In this document: positions 34,326 through 45,133 of the stretch, one piece after another
How positions within the stretch are numbered: the stretch's first letter is position 1
How the letters are laid out: each line of letters opens with the position of its first letter
NCBI GenBank assembly: GCA_027946555.1
Contig: JAPEVC010000181.1
Coordinates: 1-64,000, forward strand
DNA length: 64,000 nucleotides
Reading direction: 5' to 3'
From: Gnomoniopsis sp. IMI 355080
Taxonomy: Eukaryota > Ascomycota > Sordariomycetes > Diaporthales > Gnomoniaceae
Translations under genes and position numbers: made by a program
The notes under the pieces: generated by a model
Told to the model about the DNA's origin: nothing
The model's input: the letters and a program-made list of their open reading frames with translations, nothing else
Database searches by the model: none

Positions 34326-36799
34326 ATGGCTACCTCATGTTCGACTTCGGCCACAGCCAGTTTTACCCGGGCGCGGGTCGATGGCTACCTGCCCATCGAA
34401 AACTACGGGATCATCGGGAATATGAGGACAACTGCGCTGGTTGGGACGGATGGTAGCTGTGACTTCATGTGTTGGTGAGAAACGGAGCGACCGATAGCTG
34501 CTCACCTACCATGCTGACCTCTTCTTAGGCCTGACTTTGACTCCCCTAGCATTTTCTGCCGTCTACTCGACAGCACCAAGGGCGGACATTTTTCCATCTC
34601 CCCGCCGCCCGATGTCACTTGTACCACCAAGCAGAGCTATCTACCCTCCTCCAATATTCTTCAAACTCGTTACATCCACGAGGATGGCGTCGCGAACTTG
34701 ATAGACTTCTTCCCGCGGCCACGGACGGCCTTCATACCAACCACCTCCGTGGGTCGCCAATCAGCCTACCGCGAGGTGAGAATTGTGCAAGAGGAATTAA
34801 AGAAATGGCTCGTGAGGCGCGTTGAGTGCGTCCGCGGCAAAGTGCAGCTGGATGTAGAAATCTTTCCTGCACTGGGCTATGCGAAGGAGGCCCATGTCAC
34901 AACATTGCTGCAGAAGACGCACGAGCCGGGAATGCCATCCAAGGCAGTCACTTTCCATAGTGTAGAGAAAAACGGGTTGAAGCTCCAGCTGGACGTGACT
35001 ATCGACAAGGGCGAGCAAGATGCAGAGACCTGCCCTGTGGTAACCTTAACGAAGACCAAGAGAGACGGTATGGTGAGCGAGGGCGTCGTCACACACATCA
35101 CCCTGCAGGAGGGCCAGGCAATTTCGTTTACGTTGCGCGATGACCTCGAAAGCCACGTCACTGCTGATATCTCCACAGAGGATCTGGATAAGCAACAGCA
35201 CTACACTCAGACGTTCTGGTACAATTGGATTTCGAAGTGCAAGTACAAAGGACGCTGGCAAGAGGTGGTGACAAGAAGCTTGATGATCCTCAAGTTATTG
35301 ACGTACGAACCGACCGGAGCAATTATTGCCGCGCCAACGTTCTCTGTTCCAGAGGAAATTGGAGGCCCGCGGAATTGGGACTATAGATTCTCTTGGGTGC
35401 GCGACTCGAGCTTCACAATTTACATCTTCCTGCGCATGGGATTTGTGGAGGAGGCGGATAAGTACATGGAATTCATCAACGAGCGGATCCTCAAGTCGCG
35501 AATGTCGGATGGAGGGCTTCCTATCATGTTCACGATTCGGGGCGAGACACACATTCCTGAGCTCGAGCTAAATCATCTTGACGGATATCGAGGCTCGAAA
35601 CCAGTGCGGATCGGCAATGGTGCGGCGTTTCACCAGCAATTCGACATCTATGGCGAGCTCATGGATGCCATCTACCTCAACAACAAGTACGGAAGACCAG
35701 CTACCTGGGACACATGGGTTTCTGTCCGAAAACTCCTTGGTAAGCCCCTTATCAACCAGGTCACTTGACAAATTAGGACTGTCTCTGACACTCGAACAGA
35801 TTATGTCTTGACAATCATGAACCGTGAGTTTTCAAACCACGAGTAGCTTCCTTGGGCGGCATCAAGACATTGACTAGTGAAGCAGGACCGGATATGTCTA
35901 TTTGGGAAGTGCGCAACAAGAAGCAAAATTTCGTTTATTCAAAGATCATGCTCTGGGTGGCATTCGACCGAGGCCTACGCTTAGCTGACAAGCGCAACCT
36001 CCCATGTCCTAATCGAAGCAAGTGGCTTGAGGCCAGAGACAACCTCTACGAAGAAATCATGGAAAAGGGCATGACCCCCCTCTGGCCTCTGAGCTAATCG
36101 ATCGTCCTTGTACAAGCTGGCTGACACGTTCGTAGGTTACAACACAAAGATGAAATGTTTCGTTCAAAGTTATGAGAGCAATACGAAGCTGGACTCATCT
36201 ATATTGATAGCTCCTCTTGTATTCTTCATCACCCCAAACGATCCTCGATTTGTCAACACAATGGACCGCGTCTTGCTACCACCTGAGAAAGGCGGCCTGA
36301 CCTCCACGGGTCTGGTCTATCGATACGATACGGAGCTGTCCAATGATGGTGAGATCCTCCCCTTCCAAGCCTTTTGATCTCCTCTTGATTTCTTGAAAAT
36401 CATTTACAGGCATCGAAGTACTCGCTGCTAACCAGAAACATCCAGGTGTGGGAGGCCGAGAAGGAGCTTTCTCTATGTGCACCTTCTGGCTCGTGGAAGC
36501 CATCACCCGGGCCAGTTTATATGACTCGAAATATCTGCCGCGAGCCATCAACCTCTTTGAGAACATGTTGTCGTTCTCAAATCATCTGGGTATGTTCTCA
36601 GAAGAGATATCGCGTGGGGGTGAGCAGCTTGGAAACTCGCCACAGGCCTTCAGCCATCTAGCTCTTATCAGTGCTGCATTCAAGTAAGTACTCCTCAAAG
36701 ACATGTGCTTCTCCAGGAACCAATCAACATTATTCCGAGGTTGAAGCTGATGTGATGCTTGATAGTCTTGATCGTGTCTCTACGTCTCGCCGAGACTGA
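34326..36799 (+). CDS. GH15 family enzyme (glucoamylase/trehalase-like)
   Basis: Seven exons: 34326-34474, 34529-35739, 35800-35823, 35886-36068, 36136-36348, 36446-36683, 36766-36799 (683 residues). The N-terminal trehalase-like domain begins IENYGIIGNMRTTALVG and DFDSPSIFCRLLD. The GH15 (alpha/alpha)6 domain follows with RNWDYRFSWVRDSSFTIY, IGNGAAFHQQFDIYGE, DMSIWEVRNKKQNFVYSK and GREGAFSMCTFWLVE, the latter carrying the usual C-terminal catalytic Glu region. No signal peptide is seen, so a cytosolic enzyme is likely. Known of the family: inverting hydrolysis of alpha-glucosides (trehalose or oligosaccharides). Intron 4 (36069-36135) appears to use a GC donor, because no GT exists before the in-frame stop. 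Exon 3 is only 24 nt. Confidence 0.88.
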
Positions 36800-37159
36800 G
36801 CGGGAAGGTGGTAGTATAGCAGATTATCCAGATATCAGTATCAATTCCGTAGAGGAGGTCATGCCTGCTTTTTTCCTCACACTAGACCTATAAATTGACA
36901 CAGCATATATTTTTCTAAGCTTTTCTACTCGTCCATATGCTAGTACTTATTTATTGCAGCAAGAGCACCTGCGAGTGGAGATGGCAGTTAACGGTTCTAA
37001 TATCTTCATTCACTATCGATTATTCAAATCCAAGAAAGCACTTGTAGATAGATTAAGATGAGTTGGGTGTGGGAAGCAGGCATGCATGGTATGAATGTCC
37101 TGGGGAGCATGAGAAAGACACAAAGGGGAAAGAATTACACCATTCGTAAAAATGAGGGC

Positions 37160-37183
37160 AAAAAAAAAAAAAAAAAAAAAAAA
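37160..37183. repeat. poly(A)24 tract
   Basis: Twenty-four consecutive A residues, directly visible, within an AT-rich intergenic region. It could be a slippage-prone homopolymer or the A-tail of an old retroposed sequence; no flanking target-site duplication was found by eye. Confidence 0.95.
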
Positions 37184-37296
37184 GTGTACACCAACAGCCA
37201 AGTCGTTGAGCCCGCAGTAGGGAAGGGAAGATAATGTACTTACTGCAACATGATGTCTTTTTTTCTTCTTGTTTAATCTTATATAAATCGAGAACT

Positions 37297-37503
37297 CGAA
37301 GCAGAACAAAGAACAGAACTTGAAGACGCAACTGGAAAGCAAGAACCGGGTTCCAACCCAAATTCTGAAGACAGAAACTGGAAAGCAGAAAGCGAAGAAC
37401 AAGTGCAGGACGGGTTTTCAAACCGAGCTGCGGAAACAGAAACTGAAAAGCAGAACTGGTTTTAATATCAAGAACTGAAAGCAAGAACTGGTAGAACTGC
37501 AGA
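37297..37503. repeat. purine-rich degenerate repeat, AACTGGAAAGCAGAA units
   Basis: Variants of ACTGGAAAGCAGAA / GAACTGAAAGCAAGAA recur at least five times over about 200 bp, with longer imperfect blocks of roughly 45-65 bp. The strand is strongly purine-biased. Seen by eye only; unit boundaries are approximate. Confidence 0.6.
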
Positions 37504-38237
37504 TGGAACACTGGTGTGAGAGATGGCTTCCCACACCGTGACCGACTTTGGCACCTGCTTGCTGTTAGCGAACTTACGTATAAGCAGTATGCTCGACGAC
37601 TTGGCTATTGGTGGTAGAGACGCAGTGCCATTTGAAAGATTATATACCAAGGCGTCGTTCACCGGTGAGACAGGCAGATGATCATCCTGGCTTCTAGGGG
37701 TTAGATCTCAAGATTCAATGGAGACTTTACAGCTGCCACAAATCTTCTTTCATATCATCCATCCATTTCTGGACTGGGAAGGATATATATGACATTTGAC
37801 AAGAAGTTATATCAAATATCTCTGAAAGGAGTTCATTGGGTCGCTTGGTACCTGTTTGTGCATTCATCAGGCTTGATCAATGTGCTGCAATTATCCTCAT
37901 ATTACAGTTATCTCATGATTATGGTATATGAGGTGAAGAGTAGACTTGAATATTATTCAATTTGATACTTGATAGCTTCCATGATTCTTTCATTTTTTGT
38001 AGCCTCACTATGATCACTAGATTGAACACAAAGCAGCCCCTACCAAAACGCCAATGCTATGCAACACGCCAATTATCCATGCTGAGTCCCCATCCATGCC
38101 TTTCCATCTTGAAAGACACCCAAGAAACCATGTTACCGCAGTCCTGTAATTTATGTGTGGATCACTCTGCAGCTCTGTAACATACCAAAAGGTGACCCCA
38201 AATCAGCCTTGAGCTCATCCCGAGATGTGATGTAAAG

Positions 38238-38955
38238 CTAGAGTCCAGACATGTCCATATCATCTGCCATTGTGCCAACAGAGCTGAGGCCACTAGACGC
38301 AGGACGAGACTCAACCTCAGGCTCTGGGGACTTTGCAGGGGCACGGCGCTCATCAATCCAGGCTTGAATACTGGTGATCCCATCACCTCCTTCTACAGTA
38401 ACTGGACCCTGGTCATGTGCTTGGCCAAGAAGTGTGCCGGTATATTTGGAGTCGTCGGCAGTTTTGCTATGTCGTTTCTTCAAAGCTGCACCGTATATCA
38501 GCAAATGGGATGGGGCCATGATTCGTAGAAGCGAGCAGGATCTGGGAAAGGTACTATCACATACCGGTCAGGTAGTCCGGAACACCTTCCTCGCCATCAT
38601 CGAGCGCGATCCTCTTGATCAAATCAGTCTTAGGGCCGGTAGCCCACGATACGAATTCATCGACACCCCTCATATCTTCTACCTCCATGAAGTCCTGCTC
38701 TTCCCAGTCTCGCTCGGGGAGGAAGACGCCGACATCCTGCAATGCTTGTCGCACCTCCACAATCGTTGGCTCCAGGTTCGCGCTGTCAGCGGTGTGTCGC
38801 GCTGTCTCCTGGCAGAGGATTTCGAGGTAGCGGCCAGCGAGATCGGTCAAGCTGTCGATTACGGCGGGTTTGGCAGAGTGGAAGCCTGCGGCGCGCACGA
38901 TCTGAATGATTGCGGGGCGCAGGAGCGCGTGGAAGACTGCTTGGGGAGGGCCCAT
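38238..38955 (-). CDS. TFIID subunit TAF3-like (BTP histone-fold protein)
   Basis: Two exons: 38955-38565 and 38485-38238 (212 residues). Residues 1-75 match the bromodomain-associated histone fold: LLRPAIIQIVRAAGF, SAKPAVIDSLTDLAGRYLE, EVRQALQDVGVFLPE. Then comes the short motif VPDYLTALKKRHSK formed across the splice junction, and a disordered acidic tail. Known of the family: TAF3, TAF8 and SPT7 share this fold; TAF3 pairs with TAF10 in TFIID. The short length and the DYL-ALKKR block favour the fungal TAF3 (Taf47-like) group, without a PHD finger as in budding yeast; TAF8 cannot be fully excluded. Its head-to-head neighbour is TAF7, another TFIID subunit. Nuclear. Confidence 0.75.
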
Positions 38956-39573
38956 CTTTCTAGGTTTTCGATTGAACAGTAGGTTTTTGAAGCCTCATGA
39001 GACATGCCTCAATTTCGAGTATGAAGAAAAAGCATGGTAGGGCCGAAATTAGAATACGTGTCGAAATTCCAGACGGTCGTTGTTCACGGTTAAGTTGTTT
39101 GGTGGTGAAGGAACTTTGAAGCTGTCACAGGCTTGTAGTCTTCCAGTGCAAGGGCCAGGGTCGCTGAGAAGGCACCGGCCCCACCTTCCCCGGCCTGCAA
39201 GGTTCGCGCCCGCTTGTAAAGTGACGCGCTTAACAAATAGCTCTCGGCTCAACCAGGCCATTTCACGTTTGCGACTCCATCTTGCCATTTTTGGCCATTG
39301 GACAACCCTTTTCAATTTCTCCCTCATCAACACAACGTCACACTTTCACCGTGTCTTCTCATCGAAATCCTGGATCATTTTCTCGTTATTATATACGGTC
39401 GCCCGACTGGTTATGACTCAAGCCTGGACAGCTGGCGCATCAGGCCTAACGAGATAGTCAATACACTTCGAAGCGACGAAGCACTCGAAGGCGCAGAAAT
39501 ACATACGATATCACTCGCCTCTTGCGCGATATCCGTACAATACGTATCCGAGATCCTTTGATCAGAAAACAAG
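38956..39573. promoter_or_regulatory. shared divergent promoter of TAF3-like and TAF7 genes
   Basis: 618 bp between the two start codons. It must carry 5' leaders and promoters of both genes. No clear TATA box is visible, as expected of housekeeping genes; a GC-richer block lies at about 39150-39220. Co-regulation is inferred from layout only. Confidence 0.6.
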
Positions 39574-41322
39574 ATGGACAAGACCAAAAAAACCCTCAAG
39601 CTCAAGATTAACAGGACGCCGTCAGTGTCTTCTGGCGGTCCTCCCTCTATCTCTGCCTCGCGAGATGGTCCTTCCACTTCCATGCCACTGGCGGAAGAAC
39701 CGGCTTCGATCTCTCCTACTTCATATTTCCCTGCGTCGGCAGATGCGACAACACCGCTTCGCCTGTCCATCAATCGAGCTGCGCCGGATGTAGCGACCAT
39801 GCCGCCGCCTGCAGTTCCACCCACGCCCACCGACGGCAAGCCCAAGATCAGGCTCAAACTTCCAGGCAAGAGCCAGCCGTCAACTCCATCCAGTGAAAAT
39901 GCTCCAGCGCGAACTCCTTTGCCAGCTCGAACTCCTCTGCCCGCGAAGCCGCCTCCAACAGCTTCTGCAGTGGTGCCCACGACGACAACAAAGGCAGGAC
40001 GGACTTCGAAACCCACAGCAAAAAAGCGCGGCCAGGATGATCTTGAGACGGATGATGAGGAGGAAATCGAGCGGAATGACCTTCAACCGCCACCAAAAAA
40101 GAAGGTCTCACTTCTATCGAAGGTACCCAGTGTCACTCTCAACTCAAACGCAAGCAGGCGAAAGACCAACCTGAAGGGGATCTCTCTGAAAGACAAGCTC
40201 AGGTCATCGACTGCGCAACGATCACCAGGGTCTGGTTTCGACTCTGAGATGGAGGATGCCGAGACGGGGCCGATCACCGAGGAGGAGATTATTTTCCGTA
40301 TGATGGAAGGACCTGAGTGCGATTACATCAATGACTGCCTATCAAATAAGAAGTTTCCTTCGGGGGATAGTATGACGTTCAAACTCAAATGGGTGGCAGA
40401 ACGGAGAGCAGCTGTGACTGTGGATACTACCGTATTTGCAGCCGTCTTGGTAGATTTACCCACCATCACGGAGGCCACCAAGACATGGGACAAGAAGCTG
40501 GTAGTGAAATCCGCGGATATCTGCCAGATGCTCCTTGTATTCGCCAAGATTACAAGAGAAGATGAGGCCGTGACCGCGCCGCTCCCCAACGTCCTCTTCG
40601 ATGGCTTCAGATGGCCCCACGGGCTGACACCACCCATGCACGACGCAGTCCATCGCAGATTCCGAAAGCGCTTGCACAAGAATGATATTCTCAACAAGGA
40701 ACAAGAGGTGAACAGGCTGCTAGAGGCAGATAAGAAGGCCATAACCACGAGGTACGAATACATCGGTGAACGTAGGGACACTATGCAAATGGATACCCCG
40801 GGTGGCGAGATGCTCGATGCAGATGGGGAAGAGGACGCAGAAGGCGAGTACGAGTCACCTGGTCTTCTAGAAGACGACCACGGTCTCGACCTTGAGGCCG
40901 AGCTTGAACGTGAGCTCGACATGAGCCCGGACATGAATACTGCAGCCAATGCACTTGGGGGTATTGGCACGCCTGGTGAAACAGGTGCCACAACTGGCGA
41001 GCCAACGGCAGAGGGTGCCGAGGATGCAGAAGGGCAAGGCGAGGACGATCTCTTCAGTGGAGAGGATGATGACGATGATGATGAGGACTCGGATGAGGAC
41101 TTAGACCCTGCCGAGCGACAGCGACGAGAGGAGATCAGAAGTGTCCGAGAAGAGGTCAAGGACATGGACAAGAAGATCAAGAGACTCGAAGAACAGCTTC
41201 TCGGACAGACCAACCCGCTCTTGAAGCAGCGGCTCATGCAGCAGATCAAAAGTAACAAAGACGACAGGCGTCTCAAGCTGGCTTCGATTGGAGACGGAGA
41301 CCCGGAAGACGAGGAGGACTAG
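39574..41322 (+). CDS. TAF7: TFIID subunit TAF7
   Basis: Single exon, 582 residues, ATG in context AAGATGG. The N-terminus carries two short Lys/Leu repeats, TLKLKINRTPS and KIRLKLPGKS, within Pro/Ser/Thr-rich sequence. The TAFII55 N-terminal domain spans about residues 238-420: EEIIFRMMEGPECDYINDCL, FKLKWVAERRAAV, the LVDLPTITEATKTWD block and KSADICQMLLVF. The C-terminal part is acidic (GEDDDDDDEDSDED) and ends in a coiled coil (REEIRSVREEVKDMDKKIKR). Known role: TAF7 binds TAF1 in TFIID and restrains its activity until initiation. The extended acidic tail is usual in fungi. Nuclear. Confidence 0.92.
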   Translation: MDKTKKTLKLKINRTPSVSSGGPPSISASRDGPSTSMPLAEEPASISPTSYFPASADATTPLRLSINRAAPDVATMPPPAVPPTPTDGKPKIRLKLPGKSQPSTPSSENAPARTPLPARTPLPAKPPPTASAVVPTTTTKAGRTSKPTAKKRGQDDLETDDEEEIERNDLQPPPKKKVSLLSKVPSVTLNSNASRRKTNLKGISLKDKLRSSTAQRSPGSGFDSEMEDAETGPITEEEIIFRMMEGPECDYINDCLSNKKFPSGDSMTFKLKWVAERRAAVTVDTTVFAAVLVDLPTITEATKTWDKKLVVKSADICQMLLVFAKITREDEAVTAPLPNVLFDGFRWPHGLTPPMHDAVHRRFRKRLHKNDILNKEQEVNRLLEADKKAITTRYEYIGERRDTMQMDTPGGEMLDADGEEDAEGEYESPGLLEDDHGLDLEAELERELDMSPDMNTAANALGGIGTPGETGATTGEPTAEGAEDAEGQGEDDLFSGEDDDDDDEDSDEDLDPAERQRREEIRSVREEVKDMDKKIKRLEEQLLGQTNPLLKQRLMQQIKSNKDDRRLKLASIGDGDPEDEED

Positions 41323-41831
41323 AATTGCACTTCCAGCAATGGAGGAGAGAAAACACGGACATACCACTGGCTACTCTGGTCCAATTCTACGCGATAGTGG
41401 GCTGTCCCCAGTGCCTGGCTTGGAGGTGAAGGTACCGACGGAGGAACTTGAGAAAGACAATAACCTCAAGAGTAGATGACAGACTGTCTTTTTTGGGGTC
41501 GAGGTGATGATTTTGCCATTATCCTGGCTCTTGGTAGTTGAGCACAATTCCAAGTCATCCGACCTGTAATATTCCAGATCGACGAAAGTGAGCCTAAGAG
41601 ACAATGTGGTGATTGGGCTCCCTTCAACCTTTCCGCCTCGAGTTCTACTTGTGTTTTGGTACAACAATCATCTGCATTGTAGGACATAACACCATGACCA
41701 ATCTGCAACTCAAAACAGAGAACATCCCACAAATTTGCAGTGTTCATTAAGCAAACATCGTATATATGAATATTGCAGGTAAGGGGGGCAAAGCGAGTGT
41801 ACTTGAACAACTTCCTCAAGTCCACATTCCT
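41323..41831. other. intergenic, convergent 3' ends
   Basis: 509 bp between the TAF7 (+) and pectin lyase (-) stops, T-rich, consistent with 3' UTRs. Nothing else seen. Confidence 0.5.
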
Positions 41832-43248
41832 TTAATCGACAACACCAATACCAGCGTTTGCAATCACATTTGACTGAACCCACTGGTACGTTTCTGCCGA
41901 TGCAATATTCTTGCCAGAGAAATCCGAGAAGAAGCTCGTTGTGGAGCTAGAAAATGTCCCTGAGCTTCCAAACCCATTGACTTGGCAGACCCGACCAAGA
42001 TAGGCAGTGCATGCCGCATTGGCCGTCGTGCTCGGCGAGGTGAAGTATTGGCCTGTTGGGTCGCTGTCCAGGATCACGGGGACATTCTGGAAGACGCTGC
42101 CCTCCACCAGAACGTAACCCCCTGAGGTAATCTCAAAGGCATGGCCATCCGACGGATAGTCATACCAATAATTGTTGACAGCATGCAGGAGCGTGTTGCC
42201 CTCCACTTTCGGTGAGCGGCCTCGGAAATGATGAATATAGTTACCCTTCAGAGTGACGAGATCTTGGGAACCGTCGAAGAAGAGACCCCAGTATGCATAG
42301 CTGTCGCATGCTGTTGAGTATGCTGCAAGGTAAATGTTAGCTTTATGGGGGTCCACAGAGTGATATGGGAAGCATTTCGGCCATTTTCGTCCAAGACCTC
42401 TGTAAAAGTCCCAGTAACATCATAAAAGACATAAAAGAAGATCAAACCAAGATACTTACAACTTGATCCATCGAAATTGCTGTAGGAAACTGTGACCCTG
42501 GAATTTGCATCGGTGCCCAGAACGAGTTGTTGGCGGCCGGTTTGCGAGACCTGGATATAGATGTGAGCCTGAGATATCCCAAAACCACACCGCACGTCGA
42601 GGATAAGATTGTCAAGCATACCGTGACGTGGTCGATCCAGATAAGATCGGTGCCGTCCAAGGTGATACCATCGCCTCCCCAGACGTATTTGGGGTTCAAA
42701 TCAGTGATCTCGATGTTCTGCACGATAATATTGCTGGCGCCGCTGACCATTCGGATTCCTCTTCCCTTGATCACGCCTGAGCTGCCCGATCCGATGAGAC
42801 TCTTGTTACTTGTGATTGTGATCCCAAGCGTAGCTGCAGGGCTGTACGATACAGTGACAGAAGGGGCATCGGGCTCATAGTCAGTGCACCAGTCGTTGGC
42901 ATTGATAGCCTCCTGGCAGGCGGAGCCTGTGCCCCATGGAGCACAGCCAGTGGCGCTAACAGACGTGGTAGTGAAGTCAAAGGTCTGCTGCAGGACGATA
43001 GTCAGGGGCGAAGAGGAGGACAGGTAGCTGACTAGCTCGGTCGTTGTGGTGGGATAAACCGTTGCTCCGGCCGCACCACCCGTAACGCCTGCAGCAAAGC
43101 CCTCTGCGCTGCCTACGACGGCCTCTGTGGCTCTCTTGCCGAGTCTCACGCGCTCTTCCTGTCTGGCCTTGATCTGTGTTTCGTTGAGAGCCGCCTGGGT
43201 GAGCGTGGCCGCGAGAGCCGCGCTGAAGATGGTACTAAGAACTCTCAT
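41832..43248 (-). CDS. secreted pectin lyase (PL1)
   Basis: Three exons: 43248-42622, 42550-42460, 42322-41832 (402 residues). A signal peptide (VLSTIFSAALAATLTQA) is followed by a short propeptide-like stretch and the parallel beta-helix. Pectin-lyase hallmarks: IKGRGIRMVSGASNIIVQNI, PKYVWGGDGITLDGTDLIWIDHVT, GRQQLVLGTDANSRVTVSYSNFDG, the DSYAYWGLFFDGS block, and HFRGRSPKVEGNTLLHAVNN with the catalytic Arg region. The IWIDHVT and GRSPK patterns match pectin lyases (methylated pectin, beta-elimination) rather than pectate lyases. Intron 2 (137 bp) is longer than most here; its ends restore the conserved SSYSTACDSYAYWG. Extracellular, acting on plant cell walls. A TATA box lies about 100 bp upstream. 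Confidence 0.92.
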
Positions 43249-43346
43249 GATTACTCAATGGGACGAAGAAGGCTGATGGTCGTTGAGGAGCAGGATGATC
43301 GACAAGATAGCCATCTTCCAAAGCCCACAAGACGGACAAGCCGTCA

Positions 43347-43354
43347 TATTTATA
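43347..43354 (-). promoter_or_regulatory. TATA box of pectin lyase gene
   Basis: Reads TATAAATA on the coding strand, about 100 bp upstream of the ATG at 43248, a normal distance for an inducible fungal secreted-enzyme gene. Confidence 0.55.
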
Positions 43355-44060
43355 TCCTACCGACCGACCATCATGAGGTCCTCATCTTTCGAGCCTGCTT
43401 GCCCGAGCCTGCTTGACATGTCCCTGCACCATCGAGGCCCATCCTGCATTACACACTAGAAGATAAGAACCAGAATGAGTCCAGCGTTATGGTCGGTGTT
43501 GACTTTCCACTCCGAGCCTCGCAACTACGATTCCGCAAATCGCACAAGTCGGAACCACTCCAGTGCCGCTGTGAGCGCAGGCCCATGACAAAATAGCGTA
43601 ACGCTGCACTGACCCTCAACCTCCACTATCATTTTTGTATCGAAGCCTACGTTCGCTTGGGGAAGCCTTCTCGGTGGAGTTCAACGATTTCGTCGTGCAA
43701 TGCATACGTGAGCATTGCCTGAGTCCGTCGTTGGACGGAATCAGTTCAGTAAATGGGAAAACCAAACATCTTCGACGGGCAAGAGACAGTCCACCAATGC
43801 AGAGGACTCACTCGGGTCTCACGTGCTAGGTCAGCGTCTTGGCATTGTGAAGATACCCCGGCATGGGCTTAATTGGGTGGAGTACTCGTGGGGAGGAAGA
43901 CGAGGCGCATCAGAAAAACAAGGAAATCAGGGGCCCCCGAGAAGAAGTGCCGAAAGCCATAGGCGATAATAACACAGGAGAAAGATACTTTAGTAGGTTG
44001 TCCCAAAGGAGATCATGCCGATGAGGTGGGTTTTTCCCCACTAGAGTTTACTATACCGAG

Positions 44061-44095
44061 TTACCTACCTAGGTAGGTAGGTAGGTAGATACCTA
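44061..44095. repeat. TACCTACCTAGGTAGGTAGG cluster
   Basis: TTACCTACCTAGGTAGGTAGGTAGGTAGATACC: a perfect inverted arrangement of ACCT/AGGT tetranucleotides centred on CCTAGG, with extra TAGG units. Intergenic. Confidence 0.75.
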
Positions 44096-45133
44096 TATAC
44101 TCCAGTGAAGTTAATCCATAGGTGGTTGTCCACAAGATCACTTGTCGAAACCCAGTATAAAGAATGCTTAGCCACCTACCTAAATGGAATATTAGACGTA
44201 CTAAGCTTCATTATCCCACTAAAACGGATCTAGGAAAAGGATGACCTATATTGGATGATCAAGAGGCTGCTCAGCCTATGGGACTTAGCAGCCGTGCATA
44301 CCTGACATCTTGTGTGCATCAACCTGCAGATGACAGGCTGTCAGTGACATCGCGTGTGTACATAGGTCGGATTTCGACCACCTATCTCGCGTGGTACGAA
44401 TGCTAGTCGCTCATGTATGCTTAACTGAAAAGCAGTCACCAACAATGACGCACGGAATTAAGCTTACAGATAAGGTCCAGGCGGCCAGATGTCAGGGCAT
44501 TGGCACATGCATGTCTGTTGGCAGCCATGTGGGCCATGCCTGACCTTCTGCTGTGTAACGTAGCAGAAATTGTCCGGGAAATAAGTAGGCGAACAAGTCA
44601 AAGAGATTGGAAAGCGGCCTTACAGCCCCCGTGGTCTCGGTATGTAATAGGCAATTACTGCGCAATATGCGTACGCTGCTTTGGGGATTTGTCCGAGCCA
44701 ATCGAGATGCACGAAGAAGTACAAGGGTTGAACGATGCTGAGATAATCGTGCGAGCCAACCGAAGGGCATGCCGAAAGGGTATCATCGGTCTACTTCGAG
44801 GACAGTGAGCCGGGTATTATGTCTAATAGAGTTTGCCATAGTTACAATACTCGAAGTTTGAAGAGAGATTTTTGGGATTTCCTGATCTTTCTTGTCCGAG
44901 ATGAAAATACGTATCAAGGTGAAAGCTTTTCGGATTTGTTTCCGACGACTGGGAACGGCGGTTGTGATATTATCCACTATGCCGAAGTGAGTATAAACAT
45001 GGGAATAAACGACCAGGAAGAACACCGACAGACAGTTGACGAGAGTGCTGTGTTCAATTCGAAGGCCCTCAAATTACTTTTTGATTCAGTGGTCCTCTGA
45101 CTCCTCTCTAATGTACATAACTCACCACCAAGC

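Larger units (their letters stand above)
36800..38237. other. intergenic with poly(A) tract and degenerate repeat
   Basis: 1.4 kb between convergent GH15 and TAF3-like genes. Holds a 24-base A run and a purine-rich degenerate repeat (both listed). The rest is AT-rich without recognisable content. Confidence 0.5.
43249..45133. other. intergenic with a TAGG cluster
   Basis: 1.9 kb upstream of the pectin lyase gene and downstream of ABP1. Carries the TATA box and the repeat at 44061-44095. Frames of 80-100 codons around 44500-45100 match no family and are not called. Confidence 0.45.

Noticed and set aside
40323..41276. 317-codon open frame antisense to TAF7
   Set aside because: Ser-rich translation is the mirror of the acidic, Asp/Glu-rich TAF7 codons; no domain. 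A shadow frame.
44500..45100. Frames of 93-102 codons downstream of ABP1
   Set aside because: Overlapping antisense frames of the same length and no recognisable motif; not enough support for a gene.
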